NCBI RefSeq assembly: GCF_017876575.1
Contig: NZ_JAGIOE010000001.1
Location: 3,204,443-3,268,442, forward strand
Source of the DNA: Paeniglutamicibacter psychrophenolicus
GTDB taxonomy: Bacteria > Actinomycetota > Actinomycetes > Actinomycetales > Micrococcaceae
DNA length: 64,000 nucleotides
Direction of reading: 5' to 3'
Shown here piece by piece: positions 18,219 to 28,084 of this stretch; within the stretch, counting starts at the first letter, position 1, and each line of letters starts with the position of its first letter. A program made the translations under genes and the position numbers. The notes under the pieces were generated by a model. That model had not been told where the DNA came from. It was given only the letters and a program-made list of their open reading frames with translations, and did no database searches.

Positions 18219-18491
18219 CGCCACGGTCCGCGTGCCGGGGCCTACCGGAGCGCGGCGCTCCAACCCGTCCCCGCGGAGTCCCGGCTGAACCCGATCTGAC
18301 GGGTCGAAGCGATCCCGCCCGCTGCGGCACCGGCGGAACAGAAGTCCAGCTCCGCCCGATCCAGCGGAACGATCCCATCGACGGCATCGCCGCGGGCCAG
18401 CAGCAACGCCGCGGCTCCCTCGCTGCCCAGCGGCAGGGCCGGCCCGGCGTGCCATTCGCAGCGGACTTCGTTGGCTACCCGCTCGGAATGC
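18219..18491 (-). other. possible coding remnant without start
   Basis: One minus-strand frame starts just after the DHFR-like gene and stays open to a TAG near 18241. It reads like protein (for example ANEVRCEWHAGPALPLG and GIASTRQIGFSRDS). It has no start codon giving a sensible length and no ribosome binding site. I do not recognise the family. It may be the decayed tail of a lost gene or chance. Confidence 0.25.
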
Positions 18492-19073
18492 TCAACGGCG
18501 CACCGGAAAGCGCAGGTGAAGCACCCGGTTGCCCTGGATCACCGCGTCGGGATCCTCCAACAGCTGCTGCGCGTGGACCGATCCGAAGAATCGCTTGCCG
18601 GAGCCGAACACGACGGGGGCGACGTCCATGCGCACCTCGTCGACCAGGCCCGCGGCAAGCACCTGGCCACCGACGTCGCCGGCGGCGACCTCGACAATGC
18701 GCCCACCGGCAAGCTCCTGCGCCTTGGCCACGGCCGCCTCGATGCCCTCGACGAAGTGGAACGGCGCCTCGGGGTCCCAGCCCTCGGGCGGCGGCCGGTG
18801 CGTCACCACAACCACGTTCTCGACCCCAGCCGGCGGCTTCCCGTCCCAGCCGTCCGTCAGGTCGAAAACGCGACGGCCGGCGATGGTCACCCCGATCTGG
18901 TCCCAGTACGTCCGGGTGTAGGCGTAGGACACCTGCGACACCTTCAGCACGCCGCTATCGTCCAACGGAACGTCCCCGCCGACCAGCCAGTCGAACAGCT
19001 CTCCGGGGTCGTCTTTCTCGTCCGCGATGAAGCCGTCCACCGACACCGTCGCGTACATGACCACCTTGCCCAC
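18492..19073 (-). CDS. dihydrofolate reductase-like / RibD C-terminal family protein
   Basis: The 193-residue product starts MGKVVMYATVSVDGFIADEKDDPG, the mark of the RibD_C/DHFR-like family common in actinobacteria. The NADPH-site segments GRRVFDLTDGW and VAAGDVGGQVLAAGLVDEVRMDVAPVVFGSGKRFF are present. Proteins of this group are NADPH-dependent reductases of uncertain substrate, and few are true dihydrofolate reductases. The GTG start is supported by AAGGAGG seven bases upstream. It appears to be a single-gene unit. Confidence 0.85.
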   Translation of the reverse strand: MGKVVMYATVSVDGFIADEKDDPGELFDWLVGGDVPLDDSGVLKVSQVSYAYTRTYWDQIGVTIAGRRVFDLTDGWDGKPPAGVENVVVVTHRPPPEGWDPEAPFHFVEGIEAAVAKAQELAGGRIVEVAAGDVGGQVLAAGLVDEVRMDVAPVVFGSGKRFFGSVHAQQLLEDPDAVIQGNRVLHLRFPVRR

Positions 19074-19384
19074 GGGGCCCTCCTTTGCCTTGGGGGGCCC
19101 ACATTAGCATTGCTTCACCGGGTTGGGGACGTAGCGGGCGCATGGATTCCTCCACGGCGGCAGTCGTCGCGTCGGTGGCCGGGTGGGGGCCGCTGCATCC
19201 CGGAAACGGCTGGTCCGCACCAGGCCATGATGAGGACCTCGAGTCGCCGGACGCCACCCCAGGGCGGGCCTTGCTCCGAGCGCGTTCTTCCGAATTGGCG
19301 GGCCCAGCGGGTCCGCGGGAGGCGGGGCCGTCAACGCGCATGCGAGGGTTCGCCGCCTACCGCAACCCGGATCATGACGAGCCG
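19074..19384. other. intergenic region, no gene recognised
   Basis: About 310 bases lie between the DHFR-like gene and the ndk terminator. A -10-like TAATGT at 19103-19108 (minus strand) may serve the DHFR-like gene. Open frames on both strands lack start signals and familiar motifs. Confidence 0.5.
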
Positions 19385-19436
19385 AAAAAGGCCCGGCCGG
19401 TGTCCCGCCCCCGAGGGGAGGGACACCGGCCGGGCC
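19385..19436 (-). terminator. Rho-independent terminator of ndk
   Basis: A 17-pair stem (19390-19406 with 19420-19436) is followed on the minus strand by five T residues (19385-19389). It lies about 30 bases after the ndk stop and closes the ileS-folC-DUF4233-ndk run. Confidence 0.9.
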
Positions 19437-19467
19437 CGTGCTTCACGCGCCGGTGCGGCGCAGCGGC

Positions 19468-19884
19468 CTAGGCGAACCAGATGCCGATTTCGCGGGTGGC
19501 CGATTCGACCGAGTCCGAACCGTGGACCAGGTTCTGCTGGACCTTCAGGCCCCAGTCGCGGCCCAGGTCGCCGCGGATGGTGCCAGGGGCGGCGGTGGTC
19601 GGGTCGGTGGTGCCGGCCAGCGAGCGGAAGCCGGGGATCACGTTCTGGCCCTCGGCGATGATGGCCACGACCGGGCCGGAGAGCATGAACTCGACCAGCG
19701 GCTCGTAGAACGGCTTGCCCACGTGCTCCTCGTAGTGTGCCTCAAGCAGTTCGCGGGTCGCGGAGACCTGCTTGAGTTCGGAGATCACGTAGCCCTTGGC
19801 TTCGATGCGGGAAAGGATCTGCCCGGTCAGCTGGCGCTTGACGCCGTCGGGCTTGATCAGGATCAGGGTGCGTTCAATGGCCAT
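19468..19884 (-). CDS. ndk: nucleoside-diphosphate kinase
   Basis: Ndk transfers phosphate between nucleoside tri- and diphosphates through a phosphohistidine. The 138-residue protein has the start ERTLILIKPDGVKR and the active-site NLVHGSDSVESA with His121. Its length is standard. The ATG at 19882-19884 follows GAAGGAG; longer frames upstream are shadows of the DUF4233 gene. It is last in the ileS-folC-DUF4233 order seen in related genomes. Confidence 0.96.
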   Translation of the reverse strand: MAIERTLILIKPDGVKRQLTGQILSRIEAKGYVISELKQVSATRELLEAHYEEHVGKPFYEPLVEFMLSGPVVAIIAEGQNVIPGFRSLAGTTDPTTAAPGTIRGDLGRDWGLKVQQNLVHGSDSVESATREIGIWFA

Positions 19885-19934
19885 GGAGGCGGCTCCTTCG
19901 TTCTGTGTGCTGCAAATTGTCGTTGGTCTTGATT

Positions 19935-20396
19935 CTACGGTTGGGCACTCGGGGCGCCGGGACCTTCCGGCGGGTGCGCCGCGTCCCAGGCTTCCTGCTC
20001 GCGCGCCCGGCGTGCCGTTTCCAGGTCCAGGGCCCGGCCCTTGGTGACCGCGTACCACCAGGTCGCGGCGAAGGCCGCGCCGATGAAGAACATCGAGGTC
20101 ATCAGGAACCCGGAAAGGATCAGCAGCAGCTGCAGGCCCCATCCAATCGCGTATCCCAGCGGTTTTTTCAGCAGCGCACAGGTGAAGATGCACGCCAAAG
20201 CGACCACCGCGCCGATGCCGAAAACCAGCACAGGGGAGAGCGTGTCGCGGTTCAGCCCGTGGAACGCCAGCGCCACGAAGACCACCAGGAAGGCCTCGAG
20301 CGTGAGCACCGTGGAGGCGAACATCACACGCGTCGAGCGGGGTTTCTTGGGCATTCCGGGGCGCCATTCGCGTTGCGTCTTGGTCATTTTCGCCAT
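19935..20396 (-). CDS. DUF4233 family membrane protein
   Basis: The 153-residue product has about four membrane segments (FASTVLTLEAFLVVFVALAF onward) with basic tails at both ends. This matches DUF4233, which usually lies between folC and ndk. The ATG at 20394-20396 has GTAGGAACC immediately upstream and lies five bases after the folC stop, so translation is probably coupled. The function is unknown. Confidence 0.85.
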   Translation of the reverse strand: MAKMTKTQREWRPGMPKKPRSTRVMFASTVLTLEAFLVVFVALAFHGLNRDTLSPVLVFGIGAVVALACIFTCALLKKPLGYAIGWGLQLLLILSGFLMTSMFFIGAAFAATWWYAVTKGRALDLETARRAREQEAWDAAHPPEGPGAPSAQP

Positions 20397-20401
20397 GGTT
20401 C

Positions 20402-21766
20402 CTACTTTCCTCCCAGCAGCATGCGGGCCTCGCCGACCAGCGTGATGGACCCGGTGACAAGCACCCCGCCGCCGAAGTCCTCGGAGGCCTCGGCGCGCCC
20501 GACGGCCCATTCCAGGGCGTCGTCAAGGCGTTCGGTCACGAAGATGTCCTCCTCGTTGAACCCGGCTTCCAGCGCCATGGTGGCCAGTTCCCCGGCGGGG
20601 ATGGCGCGCGGGGAATTGGACTGGGTGATGCAGATGTCCTCGGTGAGGTCCAGGTAGTCTTCGCGCAGCTGCGCCAGCATCGCCGGGGCGTCCTTTTCGG
20701 CCAGGATCCCGATGACCAGCACCAGCTTGGAGAACCCGAAGGACTCCTTCACCGCCTTCGCGGAGGCGCGGATGCCGTCGGGGTTGTGCCCGGCGTCGAG
20801 CAGCACCGTCGGGGCCTTGCGGATGACTTCCAGGCGCCCGGGGCTGGTGGCGGCGCCGAAGCCCTCCATGACCAAATCGTGGTTCAGCGCGGTTTCCCCG
20901 CCGCCGATGAATGCCTCCACCGCGGCCAGGGCGACTGCGGCGTTCTGCGCCTGGTGCTCGCCGTGCAGCGGCAGCAGGATGCCCGGGTATCGCCCGGCCA
21001 GGCCCTGGAGGTCCAGCTGCTGGCCGCCGACGGCGACGGTGCGGTTCTCGACGCCGAATTCGACGCCCTCGAAGCGGTAGGGCACCTCGAGTTCGAGGGC
21101 CTTCTCCAGCAGCACCTGGGCTGCATCGGCCGGCTGCGCGGAGGAGACCAGGAATCCGCCGGGCTTCAGGATCCCCGCCTTCTCCTGCGCGATCAGCTCG
21201 GTGGTGTCGCCCAGCAGGTCGGTGTGGTCAAGGGAGATCGGGGTGAACACCGAGACCTGCCCGTCGCCCACGTTGGTGGCGTCGGTGATCCCGCCCAGCC
21301 CGACCTCGATGATCGCCACGTCCACCGGGGTGTCGGCGAAGATCGCGAACCCCAGGATGGTCACGGCCTCGAAGTAGGTCAGCCGGTTCTCGCCCTTGGC
21401 GGTGAGCTCGTCGTCGACGATCTGCAGGTAGGGGCGGATCTCGTCCCAGATCCGCACGAACGTCTCATCGTCCACCGACTCGCCGTCGATCGCGATGCGT
21501 TCGGTGACCGAGACCAGGTGCGGGGAGGAGTAGCGCCCGGTGCGCAGGTCGTGGGCGCGCAGCAGGGACTCGATCATCCGTGCGGTGCTGGTCTTGCCGT
21601 TGGTGCCGGTGACGTGGATGATCGGGAAGGCCTTGTTCGGCTCCCCCAGGATCGCCATGGCCCGGCGCATCGGTTCCATGCGCGGCTCGATCTTGTTCTC
21701 CGGGGCGCGCGCCAACAGCTCGGCGTACACGCTCTGGACCGAGAACCTGTCAAAGGTGTTGCTCAT
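20402..21766 (-). CDS. folC: folylpolyglutamate synthase / dihydrofolate synthase FolC
   Basis: FolC adds glutamate to dihydropteroate and to folates. The 454-residue Mur-ligase-type protein has the ATP loop [13 protein letters not shown] at about residues 51-63. The central [11 protein letters not shown] segment and the C-terminal GHNPDGI motif are present. Its ATG overlaps the ileS stop by four bases (ATGA), so it should be translated from the ileS message and fall under the same T-box control if transcripts are shared. Confidence 0.95.
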   Translation of the reverse strand: MSNTFDRFSVQSVYAELLARAPENKIEPRMEPMRRAMAILGEPNKAFPIIHVTGTNGKTSTARMIESLLRAHDLRTGRYSSPHLVSVTERIAIDGESVDDETFVRIWDEIRPYLQIVDDELTAKGENRLTYFEAVTILGFAIFADTPVDVAIIEVGLGGITDATNVGDGQVSVFTPISLDHTDLLGDTTELIAQEKAGILKPGGFLVSSAQPADAAQVLLEKALELEVPYRFEGVEFGVENRTVAVGGQQLDLQGLAGRYPGILLPLHGEHQAQNAAVALAAVEAFIGGGETALNHDLVMEGFGAATSPGRLEVIRKAPTVLLDAGHNPDGIRASAKAVKESFGFSKLVLVIGILAEKDAPAMLAQLREDYLDLTEDICITQSNSPRAIPAGELATMALEAGFNEEDIFVTERLDDALEWAVGRAEASEDFGGGVLVTGSITLVGEARMLLGGK

Positions 21767-24700
21767 GTGGTGGGTCCCATTTCCTTGTCGGCGGCTTCGG
21801 CCTCGGCCACGGTTTCGACGCTGACGGCGGGCGCCATCCCGTCGTCCCCGGTGACCAGGACCAGCCCGGTGCTGAGCGTTTCGCCCTTGATCAGCTCGGC
21901 GTTGGCGTGCAGCGCGGCGACGGTTGCGGCGTCGGCGGTGATTTCGGTGCGGATGCGGTCGCTGACCTGCAGGTCCGCGTCCTTGCGGGCGGACTGGATG
22001 GCGCGGATCATGTCCCGGGCCGTGCCCTCGGCGGCAAGTTCCGGCGTGACCTGCGTGTCAAGCACCAGGAAGCCCCCGCCGGGCAGCACCGCCGCGGCGA
22101 TAGCGTCCTCGCCCTCGGTGGCTTGAACGACGGTTTCGAGCGTGTATTCGTGTTCCTCCAGCCCCAGGCCGCCGGCGGTGACGGTTCCGGCGTCGTCCAC
22201 CGACCAGTCCCCGGACTTGGCGCCCTTGATCGCCACCTGCACGTTCTTGCCCAGGCGCGGGCCGGCGGCCCGGGCGTTGACGACCAGGCGCTGGCTGATG
22301 CCGTACTCGGAGGCGTCGGCGTCGGCCGCGTCGAGGAGCGTGAGCGAGCGCAGGTTCAACTCGTCGGCGATGATGCTTGCGAAGGTGCCCTCCAGGGCCG
22401 CGGCGTTCGGCACCGCTACGGTCATCCCGGCCAGCGGCAGACGCACGCGCAGGTTCGCGGCCTTGCGCAGCGAGGAGCCGACCGAGGCGATCTTGCGGGT
22501 GGTTTCCATCGCGGCAATCAGCTCGTCGTTGTGGCCGAAGAGGTTGGCGTCGGGCCATTCGGCCAGGTGCACCGAGCGTCCGCCGGTGAGCCCGCGCCAG
22601 ATTTCCTCGCTGGCCAGCGGCAGCAGCGAGGCGCTCACGCGGGTCAGGGTCTCCAGGGCGGTGTACAGGGTGTCGAACGCGCTGGTGTCCTCGTCGAAGA
22701 AGCGCTGGCGGGATCGGCGCACGTACCAGTTGGTCAGCGTGTCCATGTATTGGCGGATGGTTTCGGCGGCGTCGGAGATGTCGTAGGCATCCAGCTTCGC
22801 CGTGACCTCGCGGACCAGGTCCCCGGTGGCCGCGAGCATGTACGCATCCAGCGGGTCCTCGGCGGAATAGGTCAGCTTCGCCTGGTATCCGGCGCCGTGG
22901 TTCGCGGCGTTGGTGTACAGGCAGAAGAAGTGCCAGACGTTCCACATGGGCAGCAGCACCTGGCGCACGCCCTCGCGGATGCCCTGCTCGGTGACGACCA
23001 GGTTGCCGCCGCGCAGGATCGGGGAGGCCATCAGGAACCAGCGCATCGCATCGGAGCCGTCGCGGTCAAGGACCTCGTTGACATCCGGGTAGTTCTTCAG
23101 CGACTTGGACATCTTCTGCCCGTCGGAGCCCAGGACGATGCCGTGGCTGATCACGTTCTTGTACGCGGGGCGGTCGAAGAGCGCGGTGGAGAGCACGTGC
23201 ATGGTGTAGAACCAGCCGCGGGTCTGCCCGATGTACTCGACGATGAAGTCCGCCGGGTGGTGGGTGTCGAACCACTCCTTGTTCTCGAACGGGTAGTGCG
23301 CCTGGGCGTAGGGCATCGACCCGGAGTCGAACCACACATCCAGCACGTCCTCGACGCGGCGCAGCGTGCCGTTTTCGGCGCAACCCCCATGCTCCTTGGT
23401 GAGGTCGTCGATGAACGGGCGGTGCAAATCCGGCTGGCCCTCGTGGTTCAGCGGCAGGCGCCCGAAGGCGGCCTTGATCTCTTCCAGCGAGCCGTAGACC
23501 TCGCGGTGGGTGCATTCGGCGCCGTCGCATTCCCACACCGGGATCGGGGAGCCCCAGTAGCGGTTGCGGGAAATCGACCAGTCCCGCGCGTTGGCCAGCC
23601 ACTTGCCGAACTGGCCGTCCTTCACGTTCTCCGGGATCCAGTTGATCTGCTGGTTCAGTTCCAGCATGCGGTCCTTGACCTTGGTGACCTCGACGTACCA
23701 GGAGGAGATCGCGCGGTAGATCAGCGGGGTGCGGCAGCGCCAGCAGTGCGGGTAGGAGTGCTCGAAGGAGGCCTGCTTGATGAGCCGGGCGTCGTCCTTC
23801 AGGATGTTGGTGATGGCCTTGTTGGCCTCGAACACCTGCACGCCGACGATTTCGGCCAGCTCGCCGCCCTTGAACACCGGCAGGAACTTCGCGCCCTCGT
23901 CGATCGAGAGGATCACCGGGATGCCGGCGGCCTCGCAGATCTTCTGGTCCTCCTCGCCGTAGGCCGGGGCTTGGTGGACGATGCCGGTGCCGTCGGTGGT
24001 GGTGACGTAGTCGGCGACCAGCAGCTGCCAGGCTTGCGCGGTGTTCCAGTTCTCCACATCGGTGAAGGTGTCCCACAGCGGGGTGTACCTGATGCCCGCC
24101 AGGTCCTTGCCGGTGAAGCGCTTGGTGACCGCTTCCTTGGCGGCGGCGGCATCGGCGTAGCCCAGGTCCTTGGCGTAGGCACCCAGAAGATCCTCGGCGA
24201 GCATGAAGTCGCCGGTGGCGTTCGATGCCTTCACGCCGTTTTCGCCGGCCGGCAGCACCGCATAGACGACGTCCGGGCCGACGGCCAGGGCCAGGTTGGT
24301 CGGCAGCGTCCACGGCGTGGTGGTCCAGGCCAGCGCCTGCACGCCGGCGAGCTCCTTGGAGATCTCGGACTCGCCGGCAAGCAGCGGGAAGGAGACGGTG
24401 ACGGTCTGGTCCTGGCGGTCCTTGTAGACGTCGTCGTCCATGCGCAGCTCGTGGTTGGACAGCGGGGTTTCGTCCTTCCAGCAGTACGGCAGCACGCGGA
24501 AGCCCTTGTAGGTCAGGCCCTTGTCGTGCAGTTGCTTGAAGGCCCAGATGACCGATTCCATGTACTCGACGTTCAGCGTCTTGTAGTCGTTCTCGAAGTC
24601 GACCCAGCGTGCCTGGCGGGTGACGTAGTCCTGCCACTCGTCGGCGTACTTCATCACCGAGGTGCGGCAGGCGTCGTTGAACTTGTCGATGCCCATGGCC

Positions 24701-25068
24701 TCGATCTGCGCCTTGTCGCTCATGCCCAGCTGTTTCATGGCCTCGAGCTCCGCCGGCAGCCCGTGGGTGTCCCAGCCGAAGCGGCGCTCCACGCGCGACC
24801 CGCGCTGGGTCTGGTAGCGGGCGACCAGGTCCTTGACGTAGCCGGTGAGCAGGTGGCCGTAGTGCGGCAGGCCGTTGGCGAAGGGGGGGCCGTCGTAGAA
24901 GACGAACTCGTTGGCCCCGTCGACGCCGGCATCGCGGGCATCGATGGAGGCCTGGAAGGTTCCGTCGTTCTTCCAGTAGGAAAGGACCCGTTCCTCGATC
25001 TCCGGGAAACGGGGAGAGGATGGCGTCGTGCCATGGGGGTCGGTCGAGGCCTTGGGGTAGCTGGTCAT
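21763..25068 (-). CDS. ileS: isoleucyl-tRNA synthetase (type 2)
   Basis: The 1101-residue class I synthetase charges tRNA-Ile. The ATP-binding signature is HYGH (residues 69-72, in [14 protein letters not shown]) and the second signature is KMSKS, near residue 650. The editing domain lies between them. Length and motif spelling fit the eukaryote-like IleRS2 class found in actinobacteria, which tends to be less sensitive to mupirocin. An AGGA ribosome binding site at 25078-25081 lies nine bases before the ATG. The T-box leader upstream should control access to it. Confidence 0.95.
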   Translation of the reverse strand: MTSYPKASTDPHGTTPSSPRFPEIEERVLSYWKNDGTFQASIDARDAGVDGANEFVFYDGPPFANGLPHYGHLLTGYVKDLVARYQTQRGSRVERRFGWDTHGLPAELEAMKQLGMSDKAQIEAMGIDKFNDACRTSVMKYADEWQDYVTRQARWVDFENDYKTLNVEYMESVIWAFKQLHDKGLTYKGFRVLPYCWKDETPLSNHELRMDDDVYKDRQDQTVTVSFPLLAGESEISKELAGVQALAWTTTPWTLPTNLALAVGPDVVYAVLPAGENGVKASNATGDFMLAEDLLGAYAKDLGYADAAAAKEAVTKRFTGKDLAGIRYTPLWDTFTDVENWNTAQAWQLLVADYVTTTDGTGIVHQAPAYGEEDQKICEAAGIPVILSIDEGAKFLPVFKGGELAEIVGVQVFEANKAITNILKDDARLIKQASFEHSYPHCWRCRTPLIYRAISSWYVEVTKVKDRMLELNQQINWIPENVKDGQFGKWLANARDWSISRNRYWGSPIPVWECDGAECTHREVYGSLEEIKAAFGRLPLNHEGQPDLHRPFIDDLTKEHGGCAENGTLRRVEDVLDVWFDSGSMPYAQAHYPFENKEWFDTHHPADFIVEYIGQTRGWFYTMHVLSTALFDRPAYKNVISHGIVLGSDGQKMSKSLKNYPDVNEVLDRDGSDAMRWFLMASPILRGGNLVVTEQGIREGVRQVLLPMWNVWHFFCLYTNAANHGAGYQAKLTYSAEDPLDAYMLAATGDLVREVTAKLDAYDISDAAETIRQYMDTLTNWYVRRSRQRFFDEDTSAFDTLYTALETLTRVSASLLPLASEEIWRGLTGGRSVHLAEWPDANLFGHNDELIAAMETTRKIASVGSSLRKAANLRVRLPLAGMTVAVPNAAALEGTFASIIADELNLRSLTLLDAADADASEYGISQRLVVNARAAGPRLGKNVQVAIKGAKSGDWSVDDAGTVTAGGLGLEEHEYTLETVVQATEGEDAIAAAVLPGGGFLVLDTQVTPELAAEGTARDMIRAIQSARKDADLQVSDRIRTEITADAATVAALHANAELIKGETLSTGLVLVTGDDGMAPAVSVETVAEAEAADKEMGPTT

Positions 25069-25074
25069 CTGCGG

Positions 25075-25330
25075 CAGTCCTGGTGATCGAAGGCGCGTGT
25101 TCGCGCTTAGGCGTTCTCCAACACAGGGACGATGGTCAAGTATGCGGATACTTCACCTCGCGGTACCACCCCGCTTGCCTTCTCCGCCCGGGATGCCCCG
25201 GGGCCGGATCCGGCCGCTCGTTGACTGCTGTGACGGGCTTACCCGCTTGGTTCTACTTGGCTGCGCGCACGAGGGCGAAGCTGCCGTTCTTCCAAGGACT
25301 CGCCGGTGATTGCCGGGTCGACGTCGTGAT
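25075..25330 (-). promoter_or_regulatory. T-box riboswitch (tRNA-Ile) leader of ileS
   Basis: On the minus strand the conserved T-box sequence GGGGTGGTACCGCG lies at 25159-25172. About 140 bases upstream is the short stem I typical of actinobacterial ileS leaders. It has ATC (an Ile codon) at 25308-25310 in CCGGCAATCACCGG as the specifier, followed by GGAAGAACGGC. The GTAGAACC and GGGTAAGCCCGTCACAGC segments also match this class. These leaders work at translation: uncharged tRNA-Ile frees the ribosome binding site. No classical terminator is seen before the start codon, which agrees. Confidence 0.88.
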
Positions 25331-25337
25331 GCCTCCC

Positions 25338-25343
25338 AGTCTA
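25338..25343 (-). promoter_or_regulatory. -10 element of the ileS T-box transcript
   Basis: TAGACT on the minus strand fits TANNNT and lies about 28 bases upstream of the specifier codon, which places transcription start near 25330. No good -35 hexamer is seen. A nine-pair hairpin (25344-25380) overlaps the upstream side. Confidence 0.4.
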
Positions 25344-25475
25344 GCGCCCCTGCTCCCCCATTGGGGAATCCGCAGGGGCGTTCGTCCGGGCACCGATTCG
25401 GCACCGGCCAAAATACTTATCCACAGATCTTCGACGTTGCCCCCACGGCCGGGCAGTGCGGGGCATGCTTGAACC

Positions 25476-27170
25476 ATGTCCAGCACCCCAGCCCTCGCCA
25501 CCGAGGCGCTCACGATCCTCTCCGGACTCGTGAAGCACACCTCGGGAACCCCGGAAGACCCGGTCACCGCGACCGGGTCCCGGGGCGGCTCGCTGCGCAC
25601 GCTGGCACTTCTGATCCCCGTGCTCAGGTTGGCGATCGACGAGGCAGCGGCCGATGTCGGTTCATCCCCGTTGCGGGCAGCGGCCTTCCTGTCCTTGGCT
25701 GAAGCCGCTTACCGGGAGGCGGGATACGGACAGCTGCTGGCGGCATCCCGTGCCGGCGACGCGCAGGTGCACACCATCTCCGAGGAACCGCTCGCTGCTC
25801 TCAATGCCTGGCTTCGGGATCCCGAAGCGGCTGCCACCAGCCCGCTGCCTGCCGATGTCCCGACTCCGGCGGGCTGCAAGCCGCTCTTCCGCGAGGATGC
25901 CGATTTCCTCGAGGCGCAGCTGAACCTCACGCACTTCCAGGCGCAGCACCGGGTGCTCAGCGCCGAGAACCTGCTCCCGCACACCGGGTTCAACGGCCGA
26001 ACGGTCCCGGCGAAGTTCCCGCTGTTTGGCCAGGTACTCTCCGACGGCGCGGCGGATCCCAAGTCGCTGGCCACGCTGGCCAAGAAGTTCGAGGGGCTGG
26101 GGCCGGAGGCGGGCGCCGCCATGGAAGCCGAGCTGGCCGAGGCCGCCCGCACCCGCAACACCAAGGGCACCGGCAAGCTGCTCAAGGACCAGGCCAAGCG
26201 GCTCGACGGCTCGGCCGCAGCAACGGCGCGCGAGGCCGTGGAAGACCTCTTTGTCGGCGCCTACTACCTGGGCCACACGCGCAAGGGCTACGAGTACAAG
26301 GTCATCACCACGGCCGAGGGCCACGAACTGCTGGCCACCGCCGCGGACATCCTCAACAGCCCCAGGACCAAGGCGGGCACACCGGCCGAACCGACGTCCC
26401 AGGCCGGCCCGCCGATCCCCGACTGGGCAGTGGATCCCGGCACGCCGCCGGAAGAACGCCCCGCCGCCGGATTCACCGACCTCGGCGTTGCCCCGGAGCT
26501 GGACCCCATGATGGAAATGCACCCGGGGGAAACCATCGAACAGGCACTGACGCGGCAGCGGGCACGCCGCCTGCACCAGCTCATCATCGATTCGGTGCGC
26601 ATCGTCACCAGCCCGGCGGAATCCGGTTCCGGCGACGACCGCGTCGGGGACCGGCAGATGCCGCTGGCGCCGAACGTGACCCTGAATGTCACCATCGACC
26701 TGCAGACCTTCCTGGGGCAGCTCGAAGCGGCCGGGGTCACCGACCGCGGCGAAGACATCTCCGCGGCCAGCTGCCGGCGAATCGCCTGCAACGCCGGGAT
26801 CATCCCGATCGTGCTTAACGGTGCGAGGGTGCCGCTGGAACTTGGCCGCAGCCGAAGATACTTCAACCGGGCCCAGCGCCGGGCGATCGCGGTCCGCGAC
26901 AAGGGCTGCATCAACCCGGGTTGCACCATGACCATCGGCCGGTGCGAGGCGCACCACCTGGATCCGTGGAATTGCGGAGGCCGCACCGACGTGTCGCGCG
27001 GGTGCCTTTTGTGTCCGTCATGCCACCAGGCGTACCACGCGGGCAGGTTCAGGATCGAGATGATCGGCGGGCACCCGCACGTGATCCTGCCCAGGTCCCG
27101 GGACCCGCTGCAGATCCCGCGGCGGAACTGGATCTTCCATCCCGCGGCCGCACCGGCCGAGGCCGCCTGA
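25476..27170 (+). CDS. DUF222 / 13E12-type HNH endonuclease-domain protein
   Basis: The 564-residue protein has the DUF222 N-terminal region common in actinobacteria (13E12 repeat family). It ends in an HNH nuclease domain at about residues 470-530 with DKGCINPGC, CEAHHLDPW and CPSCHQAYH, giving a zinc knuckle plus the catalytic histidines. Its role in vivo is unknown; such genes occur in many copies per genome and may be linked to mobile DNA. No Shine-Dalgarno sequence precedes the ATG. A weak -10 (CATGCT) six bases before the ATG could make it leaderless. It is divergent from ileS. Confidence 0.88.
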   Translation: MSSTPALATEALTILSGLVKHTSGTPEDPVTATGSRGGSLRTLALLIPVLRLAIDEAAADVGSSPLRAAAFLSLAEAAYREAGYGQLLAASRAGDAQVHTISEEPLAALNAWLRDPEAAATSPLPADVPTPAGCKPLFREDADFLEAQLNLTHFQAQHRVLSAENLLPHTGFNGRTVPAKFPLFGQVLSDGAADPKSLATLAKKFEGLGPEAGAAMEAELAEAARTRNTKGTGKLLKDQAKRLDGSAAATAREAVEDLFVGAYYLGHTRKGYEYKVITTAEGHELLATAADILNSPRTKAGTPAEPTSQAGPPIPDWAVDPGTPPEERPAAGFTDLGVAPELDPMMEMHPGETIEQALTRQRARRLHQLIIDSVRIVTSPAESGSGDDRVGDRQMPLAPNVTLNVTIDLQTFLGQLEAAGVTDRGEDISAASCRRIACNAGIIPIVLNGARVPLELGRSRRYFNRAQRRAIAVRDKGCINPGCTMTIGRCEAHHLDPWNCGGRTDVSRGCLLCPSCHQAYHAGRFRIEMIGGHPHVILPRSRDPLQIPRRNWIFHPAAAPAEAA

Positions 27171-27228
27171 GCCTTCCACGCATCGGGAACCTGCGCTTGC
27201 CGGGCGCGCCTTGGCCCATGCTCGTGGC

Positions 27229-27580
27229 ATGGAGATTCCCCGGTGGATCGGGTTGGTGCCCAGCGCGGCGGTCCCGCTGTTGCTGCTCTTTTGGGCGGTG
27301 GTCCGCTTCCGGCAGCGCAGGAAGAACCCATCGATGAACGCCGCGGGGCTCGACGGAGGCATGTACCAGCCCAACGCCGTGGCGGCGTCAATCGCCTGGC
27401 AGCAGCACGCGAGCCGCGTGGCGGATGTGCCGATCACCCTTGACCTCGATGCCGAGGGCGGCACCCCGCCCCGGGGCGGCACCGGGCAGCCCGCGGACCA
27501 GGAGCCGGAGCCGGACACCGGGAGCTGGTTTCCGGGGCACCGGCGCCCCGATGCGGCCGTCGGACCCGGCCAGCGGCTAG
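27229..27580 (+). CDS. possible small membrane-anchored protein (3' end uncertain)
   Basis: From the ATG at 27229 the frame encodes a short N-terminus, one membrane helix (IGLVPSAAVPLLLLFWAVV) and a basic stop-transfer RFRQRRK. A polar tail with YQPNAVAASIAWQQHASR follows. The frame continues unbroken to 28302, but beyond about 27577 it is antisense to the convergent DUF898-like gene and reads as shadow sequence. A TAG in another frame at 27578-27580 suggests that a frameshift or sequencing indel may hide the true end. The family is unknown. Confidence 0.3.
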
Positions 27581-27951
27581 GCGAGCACCGTGTGCTCGAC
27601 CTTCCAGGCCGTCAGCCGCGGGTACACCCAGAAGCTGTAGATGCCCAGGGTGATGATGCACAGCAGGAACCACTTGATCCACAACCCGAAGATGCCCCAC
27701 CCGGTTCCGGTGAATTGCAGCGGCCGCCCGAGCAGGAACGTGTTGCCGGCGCGCCAGCGTTCCACCAGCACCACGGCGAACGGGTAGCAGATCCCCAACG
27801 TCAGCACCGTGATGAGCACCCCGAGCAGCTGGGTGCCGAACCAGGTCGCAGCTCCGCCGCGGAAGACGAAGATCGGGGTGCCCGGCGGGATGTTCCCCAA
27901 TGCCGCGAGACCCGGCCCCGGTTGGTTGTTTCCACTGACGTACATGCTCAT
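27577..27951 (-). CDS. DUF898-like small membrane protein
   Basis: The 124-residue product has two membrane helices. Its pattern RWRAGNTFLLGRPLQFTGTG, then an ITLGIYSFWVYPRLTAWKVEHT end, resembles one repeat of DUF898 (YjgN-like) proteins. The first 25 residues are polar. I chose the ATG at 27949-27951, preceded by GGGGGAG; a much longer frame upstream runs into pseudogene sequence. It is downstream of the sulfur cluster and the decayed hydrolase. The function is unknown. Confidence 0.7.
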   Translation of the reverse strand: MSMYVSGNNQPGPGLAALGNIPPGTPIFVFRGGAATWFGTQLLGVLITVLTLGICYPFAVVLVERWRAGNTFLLGRPLQFTGTGWGIFGLWIKWFLLCIITLGIYSFWVYPRLTAWKVEHTVLA

Positions 27952-28084
27952 GATGAGTCTCCCCCTGGATGGTGCACGGCTGCCGGCCGGATGCCGGAAG
28001 TGCCGTGGCGGTCCTTGGAGCCTATCCGGGCACACCCACGTTTTGCGGCCCGGCCGCCCGGGGCCGGGCCCGTGGCGGGACGGG

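Noticed and set aside
18492-19073. folA (dihydrofolate reductase) for the RibD-C-like gene
   Set aside because: The sequence fits the DHFR-like/RibD_C group of uncertain substrate, and no thyA or other folate gene is adjacent.
21907-25086. 1059-codon plus-strand frame across ileS
   Set aside because: Mirror of the high-GC third codon positions of ileS; no plausible domain.
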